From assembly GCA_964604305.1 (NCBI GenBank), contig CAZRYM010000145.1, positions 1-5,305 of the forward strand: 5,305 nucleotides of DNA, given 5' to 3'. The stretch is from JASUTC01 sp964604305. Its GTDB lineage: Bacteria > Thermotogota > Thermotogae > MWEM01. Below, one piece after another: positions 1-5,305 of this stretch. Made by a program: the position numbers and the translations under genes. How positions within the stretch are numbered: the first letter of the stretch is position 1; each line of letters opens with the position of its first letter. Under the pieces are notes generated by a model. The model had not been told where the DNA came from. It saw only the letters and a list, made by a program, of their open reading frames with translations, and made no database searches.

Positions 1-3000
1 AAAACTGCGTAAAACTCCCATCTTTCGTAGAGGTTACCTCCAAATACGTATCAATACGCTCTTTCAACTCCGCCACATGGGAGATGATTCCAACCAAGCG
101 TCCCCCCGACTGCAATTCCATCAGTGTTTTGATAGCGTTATCCAACGACTCAGAATCCAAACTCCCAAAGCCCTCATCGATAAACAGCGTTTCCAGGCTG
201 ACCCCGCCAGAATGGGACTGAACCACTTCCGAAAGACCCAGGGCCATGGCCAGAGAGGCCTTGAAGCCTTCCCCGCCGGAGAGGGTTTTCACATGCCTTG
301 CTTCTCCTGTGTATTGGTCAAAAACCTCGATATCCAATCCACCGGTGCCTTTTTTGTTGTCAACTTCGGTGATTCGGTTCAGCTGGTATCGGCCATCTGT
401 CATCCGTTCCAGCTTTTGATTGGCAGCGAACAGGATGTCGTCCAAAAAGGATGTTTGAACAAACCGCTCAAAATTGATCCGATAGGCGTTAGCTCCTTTG
501 GTTAAGTTCAATAGATATCCATGGATCCCGTACTGGTTTTCCAAGTCTTGCCTTTTTTCATAAAGCGTTTTGATCTTGTCCAATCGTTTTGTGTTTTCAT
601 TCAGGCGGTTTTGTAACATGAACCGTTCTTCCTTCAGCTGATCCAGACCGTGATTAAGTGTTGTCAATTGCTTCTCAAGGAGCTCAACGTCCGGTTTGGT
701 TTTTCCCTTTAATTCCTCGTTCAAAGAGGATAAACGGGCGGTTTTCTCGTTGTATAAAATGTTGAACATTTCCAATGCTTTTCTTTGTTCTGATATAGTT
801 TCTTCATCCAGTTTTGCTTTTTGATAGGACTCTACGGACTCAAAGTCGTACTTTGACAGTTCATGCTTAAAAATATCCCGTTGTTTCTCTACTTTCAAGG
901 CCAATTGTTCCAGGTTTTTTTGTGAGGACTGAATTTGTGTATGGAGTGAATTTAAGTACAGATTCTTTTGATCAAAGTTTTGTTGAGCGTTTTTCATACG
1001 CTTTTCCAGGGTTTGAATCTTTTTGTCTGTGGCCAGGATTTCTTCTTCCAGAGCTCCCTTGGCCAGATACTGTGGTGGGATTTCTTTTTTTAATCGTTCC
1101 ACATTTGTCATGGCCAATGTATAGGCTAAATTTGCTTCATTGAAGTCCTTTTCTAATTGTTCCGCTTTTTTTGCGTGTGAGTCAAGCTCACTTTCCCCTT
1201 TTTCAAGGGTCTTTTTATATTCTTGGAGCTTTTTTTCCTCTTCAATCATAGTTTTTAATTCATTGCTGATTTCTCTTCCGTGTTTTTGATAGTCTTGAAG
1301 ATTTTGTTTGAAGTGATCTTTTATTTGTGAGAATTGGGAGGCATCCGCTGCCTCTTGATAATCGTTTGCCGGCTGCTCCACAATCTTTTGCCACAGTTTT
1401 TCCTTTTCGTCTTTTGAGATTAAGCCGTTTTTTTTGATGATCTCAAGACGGCCCTTTAGGGTGTTTAAGTCGTTGATAACCCTTTGATATTCATTCTCGA
1501 CCTTTTCAAGTTCACCTACTTTGATTTCATGAGCAGGTTTTGAAGGAAAAGGATGATGAATTGATCCGCATACGGGACATGGCTCGTTTTCTTTTAGGTT
1601 TACAGCAATCTTATAGGCGGCATTTTGAGCATCCTGCTGCTTAAGTTCCTCCAGTCTTTGTTTTATTTCAAGGCTGGCCTTTTCTTTGGCTTTCTGCAAC
1701 CGTTTTTTTTCTGTGTATTCATCATGAAGCGACTGATATTTTGATTGCTCATCCTTGTACCGATCCAATAATTCAACAAGGGTCTCCAATTTGTGAAGCT
1801 TGTCTTTGATTTGACCTAGCTTTTCGTTCAACGCATCTTTTTTTTCATAAATTGTGTCAAATCGAGAAATCTTGATTTTGAGTCTACTGATTTTTTCTTT
1901 GGTTTCCTTTTCAAGTTGAAGTGACTTTTCTTTTTTTTGCTTCAGTGTGAGTAAGAGACCTTGTTGCTGTTCCTTTTCCTTTTCTGCCATGTCCAACTTT
2001 TCAACGGCTTCTTTGAAAGATAGAATTTTTTGCTTCTTGATCTTTAGCCTTTCCAATTCTTCTTTTTCAACGGTTTTTGACAATTCCAGTTGCTTTGAAG
2101 CCTCTTCCAACTCCCGCCTTGCCTGTTCTTTTTCTTTTAACTGCCTCTTTATTTGAACAGCCAGTGTGTTTTTTTCTTCTTTGAGGGTGTTTAGAAGTGT
2201 TTCTTCCTTTTCAACAAACAACGCTTTTTCAGCTCGTTTAAGACCTTCCTCAAGCAAGGTCATTTTTGCTTTTTTTTCTTTTAATCCATCGACTTCCACT
2301 TTTAAGGTATCATGCTTCTTAAAGGCATCCAATAATAGTTTTTCTGATGTCAATTTATCAGTTAATATGGATATGTTTTTTTCAACTGCTTTTATTTCTT
2401 TATCCAGTGTTTCTTTCCCCTTCAGATGATCGTGGATGAGACCTGTAAGGGAATTAACGGATCCGGTTATATCCGACAAATCAGTTTTAATATCGTAAAG
2501 TTCCTTTTCTTCTTCCGTGATTAAAACCTCTGCTAATTCATGGGTTAAATCTTTATTTATGGATTTCAAGTTTATTTCCAGTTCTTTTGTTTTTTCTTTC
2601 AAGCGAGTTTCAAATTGCTGGTATTTTTTAGTCATGAAGAGCTTTTGAAGGATCATTTGCCGTTCATCACTTTTTGAAGTGAGCAGTTCACGAAAGGCGT
2701 TTTGTGGCAACATCATGATTTGCTTGAATTGATTGGCATCCAAACCGATGAGTTCCTTGATTTTGTCGTTGACTTCCGTAACTCTTCTTGAACCAATCAA
2801 CGATTTTTCGCCGTTTGGTGAAACACTGTAAAGTTCTGCAGATACGCTTTGTTCAGTATAGCCTTCGCCACTCTTCTTTTTCCGATTCTGAGACGGTATA
2901 CGGTCGATTCGGTAATGCTTGCCGTTTAACGAAAAATCGAAAATAACGCGGGTGATGGTTTCATCATCTGCAAAATCACTGATCAGACTTTTAAAATCCC

Positions 3001-3181
3001 GGTCTCCTCCGCTGGCTTCACCATATAAGGCATAAGCGATGGCATCGAAGATTGACGTTTTTCCCGCACCTGTGTTTCCCGTGATCAGGAACAGATTCCT
3101 GTCTCCCAACCGGGTGAAATCGATAACCTCTTTATTCTTATACGGGCCGAAAGCCTGCATGGTGAGTTTAATTGGTCTCAT
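1..3181 (-). CDS. sbcC: SbcC, ATPase subunit of the SbcCD (Mre11-Rad50-type) nuclease; 3' end cut by window edge
   Basis: SbcC is the SMC/Rad50-like ATPase that, with SbcD, cleaves DNA hairpins and processes blocked double-strand ends in the cytoplasm. I read 1060 codons in one frame without a stop. The N-terminal ATPase lobe has Walker A GNTGAGKT (residues 35-42) and a Q-loop in MMLPQNAF (Gln160). A long Lys/Glu/Leu-rich coiled coil follows, running roughly 170-530, then a zinc hook CPVC (Cys535, Cys538; DNA 1568-1579), then a returning coil to about 900. The C-terminal lobe has the ABC signature LSGGE (967-971), Walker B FIDE (Asp1002, Glu1003), a D-loop GSLD (1006-1009) and the switch His1035 in IISHV. 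The visible length already matches the family (roughly 1050-1130 residues), so only a short C-terminal tail should lie outside. The ATG at 3181 overlaps the sbcD stop as ATGA and has a GAGGA ribosome binding site six bases upstream. No frameshift or lost catalytic motif is seen, so the gene looks functional. Confidence 0.97.
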   Translation of the reverse strand, partial: MRPIKLTMQAFGPYKNKEVIDFTRLGDRNLFLITGNTGAGKTSIFDAIAYALYGEASGGDRDFKSLISDFADDETITRVIFDFSLNGKHYRIDRIPSQNRKKKSGEGYTEQSVSAELYSVSPNGEKSLIGSRRVTEVNDKIKELIGLDANQFKQIMMLPQNAFRELLTSKSDERQMILQKLFMTKKYQQFETRLKEKTKELEINLKSINKDLTHELAEVLITEEEKELYDIKTDLSDITGSVNSLTGLIHDHLKGKETLDKEIKAVEKNISILTDKLTSEKLLLDAFKKHDTLKVEVDGLKEKKAKMTLLEEGLKRAEKALFVEKEETLLNTLKEEKNTLAVQIKRQLKEKEQARRELEEASKQLELSKTVEKEELERLKIKKQKILSFKEAVEKLDMAEKEKEQQQGLLLTLKQKKEKSLQLEKETKEKISRLKIKISRFDTIYEKKDALNEKLGQIKDKLHKLETLVELLDRYKDEQSKYQSLHDEYTEKKRLQKAKEKASLEIKQRLEELKQQDAQNAAYKIAVNLKENEPCPVCGSIHHPFPSKPAHEIKVGELEKVENEYQRVINDLNTLKGRLEIIKKNGLISKDEKEKLWQKIVEQPANDYQEAADASQFSQIKDHFKQNLQDYQKHGREISNELKTMIEEEKKLQEYKKTLEKGESELDSHAKKAEQLEKDFNEANLAYTLAMTNVERLKKEIPPQYLAKGALEEEILATDKKIQTLEKRMKNAQQNFDQKNLYLNSLHTQIQSSQKNLEQLALKVEKQRDIFKHELSKYDFESVESYQKAKLDEETISEQRKALEMFNILYNEKTARLSSLNEELKGKTKPDVELLEKQLTTLNHGLDQLKEERFMLQNRLNENTKRLDKIKTLYEKRQDLENQYGIHGYLLNLTKGANAYRINFERFVQTSFLDDILFAANQKLERMTDGRYQLNRITEVDNKKGTGGLDIEVFDQYTGEARHVKTLSGGEGFKASLAMALGLSEVVQSHSGGVSLETLFIDEGFGSLDSESLDNAIKTLMELQSGGRLVGIISHVAELKERIDTYLEVTSTKDGSFTQF

Positions 3182-4329
3182 GCTTGTTCCTCTTCTTTGT
3201 AAACGTCTGAAAAGATGTCATCCACTACAGCTTTCATCTTATCGGTAAAAACCTTATCTTCAGGGTTGACTTGTTCAAAAAAGGCTTGAAAAAGTTCTTG
3301 GTCTGTTTTTGACTCCCGCTCTTTCACCGTTAATTTCGAGTTTTTGTCGAACACAAGGGCTTCCCGCTGGATTTTCATGATGTTGGGATAAACACTCCGT
3401 AATTTTTCAACCGGGTTTAAAATAGCCTTCTCCCCTTCGATAATCGCTAAAATGAAATCTTCGTTGTTTGAATCCGCCCGACCCTTTTCCAGAATTTCCT
3501 CGAAAGTACCTTTGACGATTTTTAAATCTCTTTTTGGTTTTAACGGAATTCTTTGTATCTTAACTGTATCAGCCGTTAACTCAATGAGTGAATAGGATTT
3601 TGTGTGAAGGGCTTCTGAAAAGGAATATTTCAACAGAGATCCCGAATAGTGAATCTTATCCGAACTTATATCCTGGGGCCTGTGAAGATGCCCCAAAGCA
3701 GTAAAAGTAAAATCATTGAACAAAGCAGCATCCACTACGCCTGTTCCCCCGACAGATAAAGGTCTTTCCGATTCACTTTCAGTCCCCCCCGCAATAAAGG
3801 CATGAGTGATTAAGACCGCTCGTCTACCGGGTGTTTGATGAGCTTTAATCCGTTCAATCAATTTTTCATAAGCCGCCTGATGCGTGTGTAGGGACTCATC
3901 TTCCAGCAACATCTTAACTTCCGTCGGGTCAGCATAGGGCAGCAAAAAAAAGTCCAACGGACCAAATTCATCTTCAAAGGTTAAAGGCTCGTCAAAACCG
4001 TCCAGTTTTCCTTTCACGTATAGACCCATATGGCGCATAAAAGAACTGCCAAAGTGAATCCTTTCCGGACTGTCGTGATTGCCGGAAATCATCAGTACGG
4101 GTATCTTTAAATCAATGATAATGCGTTTCAAAGTTTTATCCAGCAGTTCAACCGCATCCGAGGGGGGAACTGAACGGTCATAAACATCGCCGGCGATGAT
4201 GAGAACATCGGGTTGTTGTTCCTCTAATGATTGGCAAAACTCATCAAGCAGCAGGGCTTGCTCCTCCAGGAGTTTGGTCTGGAAAATGATCTTTCCCAAA
4301 TGCCAATCTGCAGTATGAGCTATCTTCAT
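3178..4329 (-). CDS. sbcD: SbcD, Mre11-type exonuclease/endonuclease subunit
   Basis: SbcD is the Mn-dependent nuclease subunit that pairs with SbcC; ATP binding by SbcC controls access of DNA to its active site. The 383-residue protein is close to the usual length of about 380-400. The calcineurin-like phosphoesterase motifs are all present in order: ADWHLG (Asp8, His10), AGDVYDR (Asp48), SGNHDSPER (Asn84, His85, Asp86), LITHAF (His176) and ALGHLHRPQ (His214, His216). By Mre11 family knowledge these supply the two metal sites, and His85 is the likely catalytic His. Residues from about 268 onward, beginning RDLKIVKGTFEEIL, fit the SbcD C-terminal domain that contacts the base of the SbcC coiled coil. 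The ATG start overlaps the rhodanese stop as ATGA, and its stop overlaps the sbcC start the same way, so it sits mid-operon. Its own ribosome binding site is modest (GGAAG inside the end of the rhodanese gene), which fits translational coupling. It appears intact. Confidence 0.97.
   Translation of the reverse strand: MKIAHTADWHLGKIIFQTKLLEEQALLLDEFCQSLEEQQPDVLIIAGDVYDRSVPPSDAVELLDKTLKRIIIDLKIPVLMISGNHDSPERIHFGSSFMRHMGLYVKGKLDGFDEPLTFEDEFGPLDFFLLPYADPTEVKMLLEDESLHTHQAAYEKLIERIKAHQTPGRRAVLITHAFIAGGTESESERPLSVGGTGVVDAALFNDFTFTALGHLHRPQDISSDKIHYSGSLLKYSFSEALHTKSYSLIELTADTVKIQRIPLKPKRDLKIVKGTFEEILEKGRADSNNEDFILAIIEGEKAILNPVEKLRSVYPNIMKIQREALVFDKNSKLTVKERESKTDQELFQAFFEQVNPEDKVFTDKMKAVVDDIFSDVYKEEEQA
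3188..3192 (-). promoter_or_regulatory. Ribosome binding site of sbcC, inside the end of sbcD
   Basis: GAGGA on the minus strand lies six bases before the sbcC ATG and within the last codons of sbcD. Together with the ATGA overlap it suggests that ribosomes finishing sbcD restart at once on sbcC. Confidence 0.7.
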
Positions 4330-4724
4330 CTTCTCTTCCAGCCACTGTATCCCTTTTTAAGATGGTAGATCTTTGTGAAGCCCAGTTCCTTCATCTTGTT
4401 TAGCGCCTTTGAACTTCTGTTTCCGGATGCACAGTAGAGCAGATACATATCTTTTTTGTCCAGCTTGTTCAACTGCTGAACAAAATCCGAGGCATTATAA
4501 TTAACATTCGTGGCATCGTCAATATGCCCTGCGTTATACTCGGAAGGCGTTCTAACATCCAAAATGATAAAATGCTCATTATCAATGTTTTCATTAATCA
4601 ACGCTTCCGCTTCCAGTGGGGTTACATCCGTATAAAAGACTATTTCAACCGCTTCTTCATTTTCACTAAAACCACAAACAGTTAGTAAAGGGAATAAAAA
4701 CAGCAATAACAATAATTTTTTCAT
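4326..4724 (-). CDS. Exported single-domain rhodanese (sulfurtransferase-like protein), first gene of the sbcDC operon
   Basis: Rhodanese domains carry sulfur as a persulfide on an active-site Cys; the substrate here is unknown. Of 132 residues, the first 17 or so form a signal-like segment: two Lys, then a very hydrophobic Leu/Phe run ending LLTVC (Cys17). This resembles a lipoprotein signal, but Val just before the Cys is not the usual Gly/Ala/Ser, so lipid attachment is uncertain. The rhodanese domain (about 36-132) shows ILDVRTPSEYNAGHI (Asp56, Arg58, His67), the active-site loop CASGNRS with catalytic Cys98 and Arg103, and the terminal GYSGW motif. The six-residue loop is the length typical of sulfurtransferases rather than Cdc25-type phosphatases. 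The ATG at 4724 is chosen because a GAGGTGA site lies five bases upstream; another ATG four bases upstream is out of frame. The gene overlaps sbcD by four bases and has its own promoter. The family call is firm, but the role and location outside the membrane are inferred. Confidence 0.93.
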   Translation of the reverse strand: MKKLLLLLFLFPLLTVCGFSENEEAVEIVFYTDVTPLEAEALINENIDNEHFIILDVRTPSEYNAGHIDDATNVNYNASDFVQQLNKLDKKDMYLLYCASGNRSSKALNKMKELGFTKIYHLKKGYSGWKRR

Positions 4725-4729
4725 TCATC

Positions 4730-4736
4730 TCACCTC
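4730..4736 (-). promoter_or_regulatory. Ribosome binding site of the rhodanese gene
   Basis: On the minus strand GAGGTGA pairs over seven bases with the 16S anti-Shine-Dalgarno sequence. It lies five bases before the ATG at 4724. It is only one base from the alternative out-of-frame ATG at 4728, which decides the start in favour of 4724. Confidence 0.8.
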
Positions 4737-4768
4737 ATATAATTTTAGTTAACAACAGCGCTGGATAA

Positions 4769-4797
4769 ATTATACCATTAAAGGAAATCGGAGTAAA
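4769..4797 (-). promoter_or_regulatory. Sigma-A-type promoter of the rhodanese-sbcD-sbcC operon
   Basis: On the minus strand there is a perfect -10 box TATAAT (4774-4769), preceded by TGG, which makes an extended -10. A 17-base spacer separates it from TTTACT (4797-4792), a 4 of 6 match to the -35 consensus. The expected transcription start is near 4762, giving a leader of about 38 bases that carries the GAGGTGA site. No other promoter of comparable quality is evident at the two downstream gene junctions, which overlap, so the three genes are probably one transcript. The start has not been mapped. Confidence 0.78.
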
Positions 4798-4807
4798 AAA
4801 AGAACAG

Positions 4808-4836
4808 TTGACAAAAGAGATTGGGTATAGTATGAT
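4808..4836 (+). promoter_or_regulatory. Sigma-A-type promoter of the TetR-family gene
   Basis: A perfect -35 TTGACA (4808-4813) is followed by a 17-base spacer and a -10 TATGAT (4831-4836, 5 of 6). Transcription should begin near 4843, inside the palindrome at 4836-4865. This near-consensus promoter would be strong if unrepressed, which fits a gene held down by its own product. Confidence 0.85.
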
Positions 4837-4865
4837 ATGAATGAATAGAAATATATTCATTCATA
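4836..4865. promoter_or_regulatory. Probable TetR-family operator: perfect 12+12 base palindrome
   Basis: The left arm TATGAATGAATA (4836-4847) and right arm TATTCATTCATA (4854-4865) are exact reverse complements around a 6-base centre. The element starts on the last base of the -10 box, covers the expected transcription start, and its last base is the first base of the AAGGAGG site. A dimeric repressor bound here would block initiation, so autorepression by the adjacent regulator is the natural reading. The TGAATGA/TCATTCA half-sites resemble, from memory, those of Bacillus subtilis FadR, but here they are separated by 12 bases rather than 4. An RNA hairpin role is less likely because transcription would start within the left arm. 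Confidence 0.78.
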
Positions 4866-4871
4866 AGGAGG
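4865..4871 (+). promoter_or_regulatory. Ribosome binding site deciding the TTG start of the TetR-family gene
   Basis: AAGGAGG lies seven bases before the TTG at 4879. An in-frame TAA at 4864-4866 and the absence of any in-frame ATG before codon 35 leave this TTG as the only sensible start. Confidence 0.88.
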
Positions 4872-4878
4872 AAAACCC

Positions 4879-5305
4879 TTGATCGATAAAAAAGAGCAGC
4901 TATTGAAAGCAGGACGGCAACTTTTCACTGAAAAAGGCTTTAAAGGAACCAATGTTTCTGAAATCACAAAGCTGGCAGGCATGGCAACCGGTACCTTTTA
5001 CAATTACTATTCATCCAAGGACAAGCTCTTCATGGACATTTACAATGAAGAAAATATCAAGCTGAAAAGAAAGATCATGAATGAGGTGGATTTAGACGAA
5101 GAACCCCAAAAACTCATCGGGCAAATCATGATGTTAAATACACAAGGCATGAAAACCAATCCCATCTTAAAAGAATGGTACAACAAAGACGTGTTTCAGC
5201 GGATCGAAAAGGCGTTTCGTGAGGAAAAAGGGGTGGATCAAGTTGAATTTTCCTACAATATCTTTCCTGAACTCATCAAAAAATGGCAGGATGAAGGCAA
5301 AATGA
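4879..5305 (+). CDS. TetR/AcrR-family transcriptional regulator; 3' end cut by window edge
   Basis: This is a one-component repressor of the TetR family, which binds operator DNA as a dimer and lets go when a small ligand enters its C-terminal pocket. The window shows 142 of an expected 180-200 or so residues. The N-terminal DNA-binding domain (about 1-50) is clear: AGRQLFTEKGFKGTNVSEI, then the recognition region KLAGMATGTFYNYYSSKDKL, with the TGTFYNYY signature common in the family. The rest is the helical ligand-binding domain, which is too variable to name a ligand; it has Lys/Glu-rich helices and aromatic residues near 100-136. Translation starts at TTG behind a strong AAGGAGG. The gene is divergent from the rhodanese-sbcDC operon and carries a palindrome over its own start, so it is probably autoregulated. 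Its other targets are likely downstream, beyond the window; efflux or lipid genes are common partners of this family but are not seen here. Confidence 0.94.
   Translation, partial: MIDKKEQLLKAGRQLFTEKGFKGTNVSEITKLAGMATGTFYNYYSSKDKLFMDIYNEENIKLKRKIMNEVDLDEEPQKLIGQIMMLNTQGMKTNPILKEWYNKDVFQRIEKAFREEKGVDQVEFSYNIFPELIKKWQDEGKM

Noticed and set aside
1..60. Possible stop or terminator of sbcC at the left edge
   Set aside because: The frame is still open at base 2 and no hairpin with a T-run is present; the end lies outside the window.
77..505. A 142-codon open frame on the plus strand
   Set aside because: It lies antisense to the conserved C-terminal ATPase lobe of SbcC, which carries LSGGE and Walker B in the opposite strand, and its translation shows no family features. 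It is a shadow of sbcC.
1428..1938. Frameshift in sbcC at the long homopolymers
   Set aside because: Walker A, Q-loop, CPVC hook, LSGGE, Walker B and the switch His all fall in the same frame, with no stop codon in between.
922..3248. Other short plus-strand open frames opposite sbcC and sbcD
   Set aside because: Their products are Ser/Phe-rich, as expected when Lys/Glu-rich coiled-coil codons are read from the opposite strand, or they mirror the Walker A region.
4666..4728. Alternative ATG at 4728 on the minus strand, giving a 20-codon frame overlapping the rhodanese start
   Set aside because: It is too close to the GAGGTGA site, ends quickly at a TAG, and the rhodanese frame has the full conserved domain.
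4800..4815. Possible SOS (LexA/DinR) box near sbcDC, from a GAAC motif at 4802-4805
   Set aside because: The matching GTTC half at the required spacing is absent, so there is no sequence support for LexA control.

Overview
The window comes from a low-to-moderate GC Bacillota-like genome, possibly Clostridia. The evidence is the strong AAGGAGG and GAGGTGA ribosome binding sites, near-consensus sigma-A-type promoters, a TTG start, and protein sequences of Gram-positive type. The genus cannot be fixed from the sequence alone.

Layout: almost the whole window (1-4724) is one tightly packed minus-strand operon. In transcription order it holds a small exported single-domain rhodanese (4724-4326), the nuclease subunit SbcD (4329-3178) and the ATPase subunit SbcC (3181 to beyond the left edge). 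Both junctions are 4-base ATGA overlaps, so translation is probably coupled through the operon. SbcC is stop-free and in one frame for all 1060 visible codons and probably lacks only its last few residues. SbcC and SbcD form the bacterial Mre11-Rad50-type complex that opens and trims DNA hairpins and blocked double-strand ends. Why an exported rhodanese leads this operon is the main biological question here.

A 154-base intergenic region (4725-4878) holds two divergent promoters whose -35 boxes are only 10 bases apart. The plus-strand promoter drives a TetR-family regulator that starts at a TTG codon at 4879 and runs off the right edge after 142 residues. A perfect 12+12 base palindrome (4836-4865) covers the regulator's transcription start and abuts its ribosome binding site, which is the arrangement expected of an autoregulatory operator. 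The rhodanese-sbcDC promoter lies on the other side, so the palindrome does not overlap it. The regulator probably controls itself and genes beyond the right edge.

I see no mobile element, CRISPR array, RNA gene, terminator or pseudogene, and no evidence for a wholly new system. The points worth a second look are the rhodanese-sbcDC linkage, the palindrome, the zinc-hook-only cysteines of SbcC, and the clustered A8 tracts in its coiled-coil region.
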